Origin: Acidilobaceae archaeon
Lineage (GTDB): Archaea > Thermoproteota > Thermoprotei_A > Sulfolobales > Acidilobaceae
Direction: 5' to 3'
Length of the DNA stretch: 16,095 bases
Assembly (NCBI GenBank): GCA_027013765.1
Contig: JALWGG010000049.1
Location: 446 to 16,540 of the forward strand
Numbering within the stretch: the stretch's first letter is position 1; each line of letters opens with the position of its first letter. The position numbers were made by a program, and so were the translations under genes. The notes below the pieces were generated by a model. It was not told where the DNA came from, searched no databases, and saw only the letters and a program-made list of their open reading frames with translations. Shown one piece after another: positions 7,923 through 15,068 of the stretch.

Positions 7923-9452
7923 CTACATGTACCCCTCTATTATAACCTTCCTAAGCTTCTTGTAGAATGCCACCCTAGAGTTTACATACTCCATCAGCTC
8001 CTCAGGGGAGACGCTTGAACCCTGCCTGAGCCATACCCTGGCAATGGGCTTCTGCCCGACCTCCTCGTCGGGCTCCCCCTCGACGACCGCCTTAGCCACT
8101 GCAGGGTGAGATTCTAGGATTACTTCTAGGTCCCTTGGTAGGATCGCATACGCCTTATACTTTATCAGCCTCTTCCTGACCCCCTTAAAGTATAGTAGCC
8201 CGTTATCGTCCATATAGATTATATCCCCCGTCCTCAGCCACCCATCTATGAATGCCTTGGAGTTCTCCTCAGGATATTCATAGCCCTTCATAACCCAGGG
8301 AGCCTTAACGAGGAGCTCGCCTGTGCCGCCGGGACCTAGCTCCACGCCTGGATCAGCCGGGTCTACTATCTTTGCATCCACTCCCGGCAACGGTATCCCG
8401 AGGGTACCCTTTATATTGGACAACTCTGGTGGTTGTAGTGTTAGTATGAGACTCTCGGTCATCCCATATGCCTGGACTAGTGGGGCTCCAAGCCTATCCC
8501 TATACAGGTCCTGGACCTCCGGCTTCAACGGGGCCCCGGCTGATACTCCAAGCCTGATCTTGCCCCTTACAGCCGTGGAACTGTTTGTTGCCAGCTGTTC
8601 ATGCATTAAGGGGGCCCCCGCTATATACGTTATCATACCCCGTCTTATGATATTAAGCGCCAGGTCCAGGTTCCACCTCTTCATAGCAACTACCGTGCCT
8701 CCAGCTATCAGCGGGGATAGTAGCGATAGTTGGAGGCCTAGTATATGGGTCATAGAGGGGACCATCAGCGAGGAGTCCCTATCGTCGAGTCGGGCCATCA
8801 GTGCGAATGCGAGCGTAGACAGGTATAGGCCTCTGTGGTGGTGTATCGCCTGCATCGTCCTCCCAGCTATGCCTGAGTAGTATAATGCTATAGAATCGTC
8901 GCCCTCATCGACCTCGGGATCCCTCCAAGCATCTAGCCCCAGCACACCTGTTATTGGGGTTATTTTGAGGGACGAGTTAGCCCCCTCTACTGAATCTACT
9001 AGGAGGACCTCTTTTATGCCAACCTCCTCTATTACACTAGAGTTCCTCTCCAAGAACTCCCTGTCAGCTATCAACGCAGTGAACTCCCTGCCATCAAGCT
9101 GCATCCTGAGGTCCTCCCCTATCGTTAATGGGTCTACCAGGACCACTCTAGCACCTGATGCCAGCGCTCCTATAAGCGCAGCTATCGCCTCTATGGTGTT
9201 CCTTGTAGAGAATACCACCTGCGCCCCCCTCCATGCCCCCCTAGATTGAAGCCATGCAGCAACCCCTTGAGAGACCCTCCTCAGCATCTCATTTGTATAG
9301 CAGTATAGGGTCTCAGCCTGCACAAGACTACACCTACCGGGGCTCCCAGCCTCCCATACTGCCTTGTATATCGGCTTGAATTCCTCCCTAAGCGTCTTGG
9401 GCACGCCACTAGGCCATACCCTATGCCATGGTCGAGGCTCCAATGCCACCAC
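7923..9452 (-). CDS. Degenerate ANL-family acyl-CoA synthetase-like protein
   Basis: AMP-binding (ANL) fold of 509 residues from GTG 9452. Kept motifs are YGMTES, the GWLRTGD hinge region and VRKRLIKYKAY near the C-terminus. Two catalytic elements are missing. The phosphate loop, normally TSGTTGxPKG, reads YYSGIAGRTMQ (191-201) with no Pro-Lys. The protein also ends at YKKLRKVIIEGYM, before the usual PRTxSGK motif that carries the adenylation lysine. No other reading frame past the stop restores that tail. It may have lost adenylation and kept acyl or nucleotide binding, or do only a half-reaction. The frame is open to 9593, but that extension overlaps livG and precedes the probable promoter; GGGTG (9461-9465) sits 8 bases before GTG 9452. 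It heads an operon with the two-helix protein and flippase. Confidence 0.83.
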   Translation of the reverse strand: MVALEPRPWHRVWPSGVPKTLREEFKPIYKAVWEAGSPGRCSLVQAETLYCYTNEMLRRVSQGVAAWLQSRGAWRGAQVVFSTRNTIEAIAALIGALASGARVVLVDPLTIGEDLRMQLDGREFTALIADREFLERNSSVIEEVGIKEVLLVDSVEGANSSLKITPITGVLGLDAWRDPEVDEGDDSIALYYSGIAGRTMQAIHHHRGLYLSTLAFALMARLDDRDSSLMVPSMTHILGLQLSLLSPLIAGGTVVAMKRWNLDLALNIIRRGMITYIAGAPLMHEQLATNSSTAVRGKIRLGVSAGAPLKPEVQDLYRDRLGAPLVQAYGMTESLILTLQPPELSNIKGTLGIPLPGVDAKIVDPADPGVELGPGGTGELLVKAPWVMKGYEYPEENSKAFIDGWLRTGDIIYMDDNGLLYFKGVRKRLIKYKAYAILPRDLEVILESHPAVAKAVVEGEPDEEVGQKPIARVWLRQGSSVSPEELMEYVNSRVAFYKKLRKVIIEGYM

Positions 9453-9460
9453 CGTATGCA

Positions 9461-9498
9461 CACCCGTGTATAGTGGTGCTTTTAGTGTTAATAATATG
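9461..9498 (-). promoter_or_regulatory. Promoter and SD for the ANL-like operon
   Basis: On the minus strand ATATTATTAAC (about 9487-9497) is a good TATA candidate. A start about 26 bases on would fall near 9466, just before GGGTG (9461-9465), which is 8 bases from GTG 9452. The consistent spacing supports 9452 over the longer start at 9593. Confidence 0.5.
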
Positions 9499-9526
9499 GC
9501 CTGGATACGGTATACATAATCGGAAG

Positions 9527-9567
9527 CTATTTTACCTAAACCTGCTACTATCATAATTAAGCGGTGG
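9527..9567 (+). promoter_or_regulatory. Promoter and SD for the liv-ligase operon
   Basis: The AT-rich GCTATTTTACC (about 9526-9536) is a TATA candidate that predicts a start near 9559. GGTGG (9563-9567) follows and lies 4 bases before the TTG at 9572. The in-frame stop TAA at 9554-9556 rules out a much longer reading frame. Confidence 0.45.
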
Positions 9568-9571
9568 TCTT

Positions 9572-10426
9572 TTGGGGGGAACCAGACTCTCATACGATAT
9601 AGAGTCCTGGAAGGTTGACCGTGTATGGGACAAGGGAGACCTTTATAGGAAGAAGGAGTATGAGAGGGAGACCCTTGTCAGGACCGAGCATATACTAGTC
9701 GAGTTCGGCGGTATAAGGGCTGTTGATGATGTATCGATAAAGGTCGACCGGGGGGAGATACTCGGGATAATAGGGCCCAATGGCGCTGGGAAGACGAGTC
9801 TCCTAAACGTGATCTCTGGCTTCTACAAGCCGAAACACGGCAAGGTCTATTATAAGGGTGTAGATATCACTAGGCTACCACCACATCTTAGGGTGAAGCT
9901 GGGGATATCGAGGACCTTCCAGCACAGCGAGCTTTTTATGGGGATGAATGTTATCGAGAATATAATGACGGGCCTGCACCCGTGGAGGAAGGGGAACACG
10001 CTGTCATATGCATTATGGACCCCTGGCGTCATGAAGTGGGAGGAGTGGGCTAGGGAGAAGGCCGAGCATGTGATAGACTTGCTAGACCTCCACGAGTACA
10101 GGTACCACATAGTGGGTAGTCTGCCCCCGGGAGTGCAGAAGAGGGTTGACCTGGCCAGGGCCCTTGCACAGGACCCTGAAGTGGTCTTCATGGACGAGCC
10201 TATGGCGGGCTTGACCAGGGAGGAGAAGGAGGACCTTGTGAGGGCTATAATAGAGGTCTATGAGACGCGGGGGATAACATTCGTCCTTGTAGAGCACGAC
10301 CTAGAGGTCGTCACTGATATCTGCGACAGGATCATTGTAATGGACTTCGGCAAGGTGATAGCTGAGGGTAGGCCGGATGAGGTGGTCAACCATCCACTGG
10401 TAGTCAAGGCGTATCTGGGAGGCTAG
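9572..10426 (+). CDS. livG: Liv-type ABC transporter ATP-binding protein
   Basis: A 284-residue LivG-type ATPase energising import through the LivH/LivM permease pair. Walker A is GPNGAGKTS (68-76), the Q-loop RTFQ (114-117), Walker B VVFMDEP (204-210), the D-loop follows at AGLTREE, and the switch His is His242. The signature helix reads LPPGVQKRVDLARAL (184-198), a departure from LSGGQ and from the more usual LivG forms; the central Gly is kept. The first ~35 residues are a charged extension before the ATPase core. The only plausible start is TTG 9572: no ATG, GTG or other TTG occurs in frame before the core, a stop lies at 9554-9556, and GGTGG is well placed. It is first in a tight operon with the ligase, livH and livM. 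The partner ATPase LivF is not in the window. Confidence 0.93.
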   Translation: MGGTRLSYDIESWKVDRVWDKGDLYRKKEYERETLVRTEHILVEFGGIRAVDDVSIKVDRGEILGIIGPNGAGKTSLLNVISGFYKPKHGKVYYKGVDITRLPPHLRVKLGISRTFQHSELFMGMNVIENIMTGLHPWRKGNTLSYALWTPGVMKWEEWAREKAEHVIDLLDLHEYRYHIVGSLPPGVQKRVDLARALAQDPEVVFMDEPMAGLTREEKEDLVRAIIEVYETRGITFVLVEHDLEVVTDICDRIIVMDFGKVIAEGRPDEVVNHPLVVKAYLGG

Positions 10427-10432
10427 GGGGTG
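10424..10432 (+). promoter_or_regulatory. Stop/SD fusion before the acyl-CoA synthetase
   Basis: TAGGGGGTG joins the livG stop codon to a Shine-Dalgarno site, 7 bases before GTG 10440. The identical 9-mer recurs at the next two gene junctions. Confidence 0.75.
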
Positions 10433-10439
10433 CATAGGG

Positions 10440-12392
10440 GTGCAGATTGAGGGTACCCTGGCTGAGGAGATACGCTCCAGGGCGGGAAAGGAGCCCTATG
10501 ATACAACATTCCAATGGCTACTCGTGGATAAAGCGCGTAGGAGCCCTGGCAAAACGGCGTTCAGATGGAAGAGGTATGGTATATGGCATAGATACAGCTG
10601 GGGCGACTACTTCGAGCGTGTTGCATGGGCGGCTCTAGGCCTAAGAGCCCTAGGCTTGAACCCGGATGACAAGGCAGCATTCATGACTTTCAATAGGCCT
10701 GCGTGGATCATCTATGAGGTGGGCGTTCAGACTGCTGGTGGGGTGAGCATTGGGATATATAGGGATAGCCTGAGCGACGAGGTAGCATATATACTGGAGA
10801 GGAGCGACTCCAAGTTCGCCCTCGTCGAGGGGCAGGAGCAGCTTGACAGGGTTCTTGCATCCGGCGTCGATCTTGATAAGATAATAGTTGACGAGGCCAA
10901 GGGGCTCCACCAGTACAGGGAAATGCTTGGGAGGAAGATCATAACATTTGGGGACCTGTTGACCCTAGGGAGGAAGGTTATGAAGTCCAATCCAGGCATG
11001 CTTAAGCGCATGCTGGCCGATACGGGTCCTGATAGGATATGTGGGCTATTCACGACAAGCGGCACAACCGGGCTACCCAAGCTGGCGATGCTAACGTATC
11101 GGAGCATGCTTGCAATGGCATACCAGCTATACATGCTCGACCCGATAGAGCCGGACTGGGAGTATGTATCATTCCTGCCGACGGCATGGATAGGGGAGCA
11201 GATGATGAGCATCTCACTCCACATGCTTGCCGGATTCAGGGTCAACTTCCCGGAGGCCCCCCATACAATGTGGCATGACTTCAGGGAGATAGCACCCCAC
11301 TTCCTATTCTCCCCACCCAGGATCTGGGAGAGGCTTGCCAAGGACATAATGGCCAGGATAGAGGATAGCGACCCGCTCAAGAAGGCAGCATATCAGGTAG
11401 CAATGTGGATCGGGGAGAGGGCCGCCAGGTCCAGGCTAGTTAAGGGGAGAAGCAAACCTACACTGCCCTGGAGGATCCTACACTACCTTGCATACTGGCT
11501 CGCCTTCAGGCATATACTAGACAAGAACGGGTTGAAGAGGGTTATGAGAGCCTATACCGGGGGGGCCATGATCGCAGAGGACTATGTATTCTACTACCAC
11601 GCCCTAGGAGTCAACTTGAAGCAGATATACGGGCAGACCGAAATTGCAGGCATAGCAGTAGTTCACCCAGACGATGATGTAAGGCCCGACACCGTTGGAA
11701 AGCCCCTACCCCTAACAGAGATCAAGATAGCAGATGACGGAGAGATACTGCTACGCAGCCCAGCCCTCATGGCTGGCTACTACAAGAACGAGGAGGCCAC
11801 TAGGAAGACCATTGTAGACGGATGGCTTAAAACAGGTGACGTCGGCGAGGTCACCAGCGACGGCCACTTGAAGATCAAGGATAGGGCTAAGGAGATAATA
11901 ACCCTCTCAGACGGTACAGTAATAGCCCCACAGATCGTCCAAAACAAGCTCAAATTCAGCCCATACATAGGAGAGGCCGCTATTATAGGTTCCGGGAGGC
12001 CATACCTGGTGGCCCTGTTAAACATAGACTTCGAGATCGTTTCCAGGTGGGCTGAGAGGAGGAAAGTCGCGTTCACAAGCTACTCAGACCTCTCCCAGAA
12101 ACCCGAGGTCCTAGAGCTCCTCAAAAGGGAGGTGTCTAGGGCTAACATGAGGATGCCGGAGAAGATGAGGGTTAAGAGGTTTGTAAGCCTCTTCAAAGAG
12201 TTCCACCCCGACGACGAGGAGATGACTAGGACTAGGAAGCTTAGAAGGATGGTTATAGAGTCTAGGTATGCCGGGCTCATAGATGCAATATACAGGGGAG
12301 AGAAGGAGTATGAATTAACAGTAGTCATGAAGCTGGAGGACGGTAGAAGGGTGCCAGTAACTAAGACCGTTAAGATAATAGACGCCTCCTAG
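10440..12392 (+). CDS. Long-chain-type acyl-CoA synthetase (AMP-forming) in a liv operon
   Basis: A 650-residue ANL enzyme of the FAA1/FadD15 type (COG1022-like). It converts a carboxylic acid, ATP and CoA to acyl-CoA by way of an acyl-adenylate. Catalytic motifs are intact: phosphate loop TTSGTTGLPK (205-214), YGQTE (397-401), DGWLKTGD (460-467), KDRAKEIITLSDG (480-492, hinge Asp481), and the C-terminal TRTRKLRR (596-603) holding the candidate catalytic lysine. The C-terminal ~30 residues after YRGEKEY form a short beta-like tail. It sits between livG and livH with an SD fused to the livG stop, so it is co-translated with the transporter. That placement suggests it activates the imported acid and drives uptake by trapping it as CoA ester. 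Chain-length specificity cannot be read from sequence; a short branched acid would suit the nearby mutase. Confidence 0.92.
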   Translation: MQIEGTLAEEIRSRAGKEPYDTTFQWLLVDKARRSPGKTAFRWKRYGIWHRYSWGDYFERVAWAALGLRALGLNPDDKAAFMTFNRPAWIIYEVGVQTAGGVSIGIYRDSLSDEVAYILERSDSKFALVEGQEQLDRVLASGVDLDKIIVDEAKGLHQYREMLGRKIITFGDLLTLGRKVMKSNPGMLKRMLADTGPDRICGLFTTSGTTGLPKLAMLTYRSMLAMAYQLYMLDPIEPDWEYVSFLPTAWIGEQMMSISLHMLAGFRVNFPEAPHTMWHDFREIAPHFLFSPPRIWERLAKDIMARIEDSDPLKKAAYQVAMWIGERAARSRLVKGRSKPTLPWRILHYLAYWLAFRHILDKNGLKRVMRAYTGGAMIAEDYVFYYHALGVNLKQIYGQTEIAGIAVVHPDDDVRPDTVGKPLPLTEIKIADDGEILLRSPALMAGYYKNEEATRKTIVDGWLKTGDVGEVTSDGHLKIKDRAKEIITLSDGTVIAPQIVQNKLKFSPYIGEAAIIGSGRPYLVALLNIDFEIVSRWAERRKVAFTSYSDLSQKPEVLELLKREVSRANMRMPEKMRVKRFVSLFKEFHPDDEEMTRTRKLRRMVIESRYAGLIDAIYRGEKEYELTVVMKLEDGRRVPVTKTVKIIDAS

Positions 12393-12398
12393 GGGGTG
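12390..12398 (+). promoter_or_regulatory. Stop/SD fusion before livH
   Basis: TAGGGGGTG joins the synthetase stop to the livH SD. Its last three bases, GTG 12396-12398, are in frame with livH and look like a start, but the spacing (6 bases) favours TTG 12405, matching the junctions on either side. Confidence 0.72.
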
Positions 12399-12404
12399 CC
12401 AGGG

Positions 12405-13280
12405 TTGGATGCAGGTCTCATAATCGAATCCACATTTAGAGGAATCACCATAGGCGTAATCTACTCTATGATAGCCCTCGGATTCAACATTGTATATAGG
12501 GTTAATAAATCAATAAACTTCGCCCACCCAGTCATTGTCCTGATGGCGGCATACGTGGCGCTGGTGGTCTCATACAATCACAGCCCACTAGTTGCATACA
12601 TTGCAGCAATTGCCTCGGGCATTGTGGCTAGTATAGCTGTGGAGAGGCTTGTAGCAAGACCCCTCCTAGGTAGGCCGCCCATAGCATTGATCGGGGCCAC
12701 GCTGGGTGTCTACTACCTGGTCAAGGGGGTTACCATAACTATAGGTGGCGGTGAGACTGCATCACTCCCTCTACCCTACAAGCTATATAGACTTGGCCCG
12801 ATAAACCTGGGCTTCAACGATATTGTAGCACTTGTAGGGAGCCTAACCGCGCTGCTAGTCATAATACTACTCCATAAGAAGACCAGGCTAGGCTCTGCCA
12901 TGCGTGCTGTCGCTGAAGATGTAGAGGGGGCTGCAGCATATGGGATCCCCGTCAGGAGGCTTATGGTGCTGAGCTGGGCGCTGGCAGGCCTCGTGGGGGC
13001 CCTGGGAGGTATATTCCTAGCCGTCAAGAACCAGGTCTCAGTAGAACTTGAGTTCTACGCCATCCGGGCTCTGGCGGCTAGCCTACTAGCCGGCCTGGAT
13101 AGTATGGGGGGCGTCATAGTGGGTGGCATTATCCTTGGAGTCGCGGAGGAGCTCGGAGGCCTATTCCTAGATGATTACCTGCCCGGGATAGGGTATGACC
13201 TTGCATTCTTCATTTTACTACTGGTTCTCTTCGTCAAGCCCTACGGCCTCTTCGGGACAGAGAGGATAGAGAGGGTCTAG
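12405..13280 (+). CDS. livH: Liv-type ABC transporter permease
   Basis: A polytopic membrane protein of about 291 residues and eight or so helices. Family marks are the N-terminal NIVYRVNKSINFAHP (about residues 26-40), equivalent to the LivH NxxYRxxxxxNFA element, and the cytoplasmic coupling segment LGSAMRAVAEDVEGAAAYGI that meets the ATPase. It forms the channel with LivM. The start is taken as TTG 12405; GTG 12396 belongs to the preceding SD. It ends in a TAG fused to the livM SD. Typical LivH length; no truncation. In classical systems the cargo is a branched-chain amino acid, but the operon's acyl-CoA ligase makes a carboxylate at least as likely. Confidence 0.93.
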   Translation: MDAGLIIESTFRGITIGVIYSMIALGFNIVYRVNKSINFAHPVIVLMAAYVALVVSYNHSPLVAYIAAIASGIVASIAVERLVARPLLGRPPIALIGATLGVYYLVKGVTITIGGGETASLPLPYKLYRLGPINLGFNDIVALVGSLTALLVIILLHKKTRLGSAMRAVAEDVEGAAAYGIPVRRLMVLSWALAGLVGALGGIFLAVKNQVSVELEFYAIRALAASLLAGLDSMGGVIVGGIILGVAEELGGLFLDDYLPGIGYDLAFFILLLVLFVKPYGLFGTERIERV

Positions 13281-13286
13281 GGGGTG
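13278..13286 (+). promoter_or_regulatory. Stop/SD fusion before livM
   Basis: TAGGGGGTG joins the livH stop to the livM SD, 7 bases before GTG 13294. It is the third identical copy of this junction in the operon. Confidence 0.75.
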
Positions 13287-13293
13287 GGTAGGA

Positions 13294-14331
13294 GTGCCCG
13301 CAGGCGTGTTTAAGGAGACGTATAGGGCCGATATGGCCCACCTCAGGTACCCCATACATTATGCTGGACTCCTAATAGGCAGCGTGCTAGCCTTGACTGC
13401 ACCACTATACTTGAAAGGCTACTATCTGGACCAGGCCATACTATTCATGATCTTCCTCATAGCAGCAGTCGGCCTCAACATAACCCTAGGGCTGGCGGGA
13501 CTTGTCAGCCTAGCACACGCGGCCTTAATGGGGGCCGGAGCGTATACAGTAGCCCTGCTAGCATTAAAGGCTGGCGTGAATGCCATCCTCGCGATACCCC
13601 TAGCCGGGCTTGCTGCAGCCGGCCTAGGATTCATACTGAGCCTGCCGAGCTTCAAGTTGAAGGGGTACTATTTAGCCATGGCCAGCCTAGCGGCCCAGTT
13701 CATACTCGAATACATATACTCACTGATAGCACCCGAGCAGTACATAAGTATACCCTTCGAGACGAAGGAGATCGCTGGGATATTCTTTGGAGAGGGTATA
13801 CCCCTATACTATCTAGCCCTCGCCATAACCATAGTCCTCCTACTGGCAGCAGCCAACATAGCCCGGGGGAGCCTTGGTAGGGCTATGAAGGCCGTCAGAG
13901 ACAACGATGTCGCAGCAGAGATCGTTGGGATAAACGTTACAATGACGAAGGCACTGGCATTCACTATAGGAGGCTTCTACGCGGGCGTTGCCGGCGGGCT
14001 ATACGCGCTCTACAGCGCAGGCGTGGGGTGGGAGGGATTCACACTCCTAGTATCAATAGAGCTCCTAGGCATGGTTTTGATAGGAGGACCTGGAAGGGTC
14101 GTCTGGGGGAGCATGCTTGGAGTCCTGGTCCTGAAGACTGGATGGACAAACCTGGAGAGCAGCCTAAACCCCCTACTCACTGGCATGGGTCTAGACATTA
14201 TCGCATCCACCGCCAAGTATATAGTCCTAGGCACCCTGATAGCGGTATTTATAATACTCGAACCCGAAGGCCTGATAGCTGTCCTCAGAAGGATAAAGGA
14301 GTATCTACGCCTATGGCCCTACAGCTACTAG
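13294..14331 (+). CDS. livM: Liv-type ABC transporter permease
   Basis: A 345-residue polytopic membrane protein, about ten helices, forming the permease with LivH. After a short charged N-terminus the helices begin near residue 24. The stretch VGLNITLGLAGLVSLAHAAL (about 59-78) is the LivM counterpart of the LivH INFA element. LGRAMKAVRDNDVAAEIVGI (about 196-215) is the ATPase-coupling segment, followed by KALAFTIGGFYAGVAGGLYA. GTG 13294 is set by the GGGGTG SD 7 bases upstream. It is the last gene of the tight operon: the next gene starts 99 bases on with its own promoter-like sequence. No strong T-tract terminator follows, only a weak CTCTTTA near 14338. Confidence 0.93.
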   Translation: MPAGVFKETYRADMAHLRYPIHYAGLLIGSVLALTAPLYLKGYYLDQAILFMIFLIAAVGLNITLGLAGLVSLAHAALMGAGAYTVALLALKAGVNAILAIPLAGLAAAGLGFILSLPSFKLKGYYLAMASLAAQFILEYIYSLIAPEQYISIPFETKEIAGIFFGEGIPLYYLALAITIVLLLAAANIARGSLGRAMKAVRDNDVAAEIVGINVTMTKALAFTIGGFYAGVAGGLYALYSAGVGWEGFTLLVSIELLGMVLIGGPGRVVWGSMLGVLVLKTGWTNLESSLNPLLTGMGLDIIASTAKYIVLGTLIAVFIILEPEGLIAVLRRIKEYLRLWPYSY

Positions 14332-14361
14332 CAAACACTCTTTACCATTAGCATACCCATA

Positions 14362-14424
14362 CTTTAAATGGCGCCCTGAACGGAAAACTATAATTCTAAC
14401 GCCCCACACAATAGTATCAGGGTG
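14362..14424 (+). promoter_or_regulatory. Promoter region and SD for pfpI
   Basis: ACTTTAAATGG (14361-14371) and AACTATAATTC (about 14386-14396) are TATA-like. The second would start RNA near 14415. AGGGTG (14419-14424) is the SD, 6 bases before ATG 14431. Gap sequence only; no repeat or hairpin was seen. Confidence 0.42.
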
Positions 14425-14430
14425 TCCAGC

Positions 14431-14961
14431 ATGCCTAGGGCACTAATCATCTCTGCAGACAACTTCGAGGATATAGAGCTCCTCTACCCCTATTACCGGC
14501 TTTTAGAGGCCGGCTTCGAGGTCCATATAGCATCCACTAATCCCGGCGAGATCACTGGCAAGCATGGATACAAGGTCAAAGTTGACAAGAAATTCGAGGA
14601 GGTAAACCCGGGAGAGTATGATGTGCTAGTTATACCTGGTGGAAGAGCCCCCGAGAGGGTCAGGCTAGACAAGGATGCATTAAGGATTGTAAAACACTTC
14701 ATAGAGAATAGGAAGCCAGTCGCGGTGATATGCCATGGCCCCCAGATCCTGATCAGTGCGGGTGTAGTAAGGGGTAGGAAGCTAACTAGTTACTGGGGGG
14801 TAAAGGACGATGTTATAGCTGCGGGGGGAGAGTGGCTTGATGAAGCGGTAGTTGTAGATGGCAACATAGTCTCCTCCAGGTACCCGGGAGACATACCACT
14901 CTGGATGCGGGAGTTCTTCAAGCTCTTAGAAAGGGAGGGCCTCCTAAAACACGTCCCCTAA
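14431..14961 (+). CDS. pfpI: PfpI/DJ-1 family protease or deglycase
   Basis: A 176-residue cytoplasmic protein, close to Pyrococcus furiosus PfpI in length and wording. The nucleophile-elbow motif AVICHGPQILISAG holds Cys101 and His102. An acidic residue of FEDIELLYPY near residue 12-16 supplies the Glu. ITGKHGY, VIPGGRAPERVRL, GRKLTSYWGVKDD and WMREFFKLL are family stretches. PfpI-type enzymes form hexamers and have been described as intracellular peptidases; later work gives relatives a glyoxal or methylglyoxal deglycase/hydratase activity, so the physiological reaction is open. GTG 14422, in frame, is part of the AGGGTG SD, so ATG 14431 is chosen. It lies between livM and the solute-binding protein gene but is separated from each by about 100 bases with promoter-like sequence, so it looks like an independent stress gene. 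Confidence 0.94.
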   Translation: MPRALIISADNFEDIELLYPYYRLLEAGFEVHIASTNPGEITGKHGYKVKVDKKFEEVNPGEYDVLVIPGGRAPERVRLDKDALRIVKHFIENRKPVAVICHGPQILISAGVVRGRKLTSYWGVKDDVIAAGGEWLDEAVVVDGNIVSSRYPGDIPLWMREFFKLLEREGLLKHVP

Positions 14962-14997
14962 TCTCCCATGCCAATATAGATTCCCATCTAGGCTAAG

Positions 14998-15061
14998 TTT
15001 TTATACCGTAAATATCAATATTAGGTTATGGTTTAAAACATTCTATGGAAGGACTAGGGTG
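14998..15061 (+). promoter_or_regulatory. Promoter and SD for the solute-binding protein; T-tract after pfpI
   Basis: GTTTTTATACC (about 14997-15007) combines a run of five T residues and a TATA-like core. It could both end pfpI transcripts and start the next gene near 15030. GGGTG (15057-15061) lies 7 bases before GTG 15069. Confidence 0.42.
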
Positions 15062-15068
15062 GGATCGG

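Noticed and set aside
9453..9593. The 47-residue upstream extension of the ANL-like protein
   Set aside because: It overlaps livG, spans the likely TATA box, does not resemble ANL N-termini, and a well-spaced SD exists before GTG 9452.
14332..14421. A small RNA or terminator hairpin after livM
   Set aside because: No stable inverted repeat, C/D-box pair or long T-run was found in the gap; only TATA-like sequence is visible.
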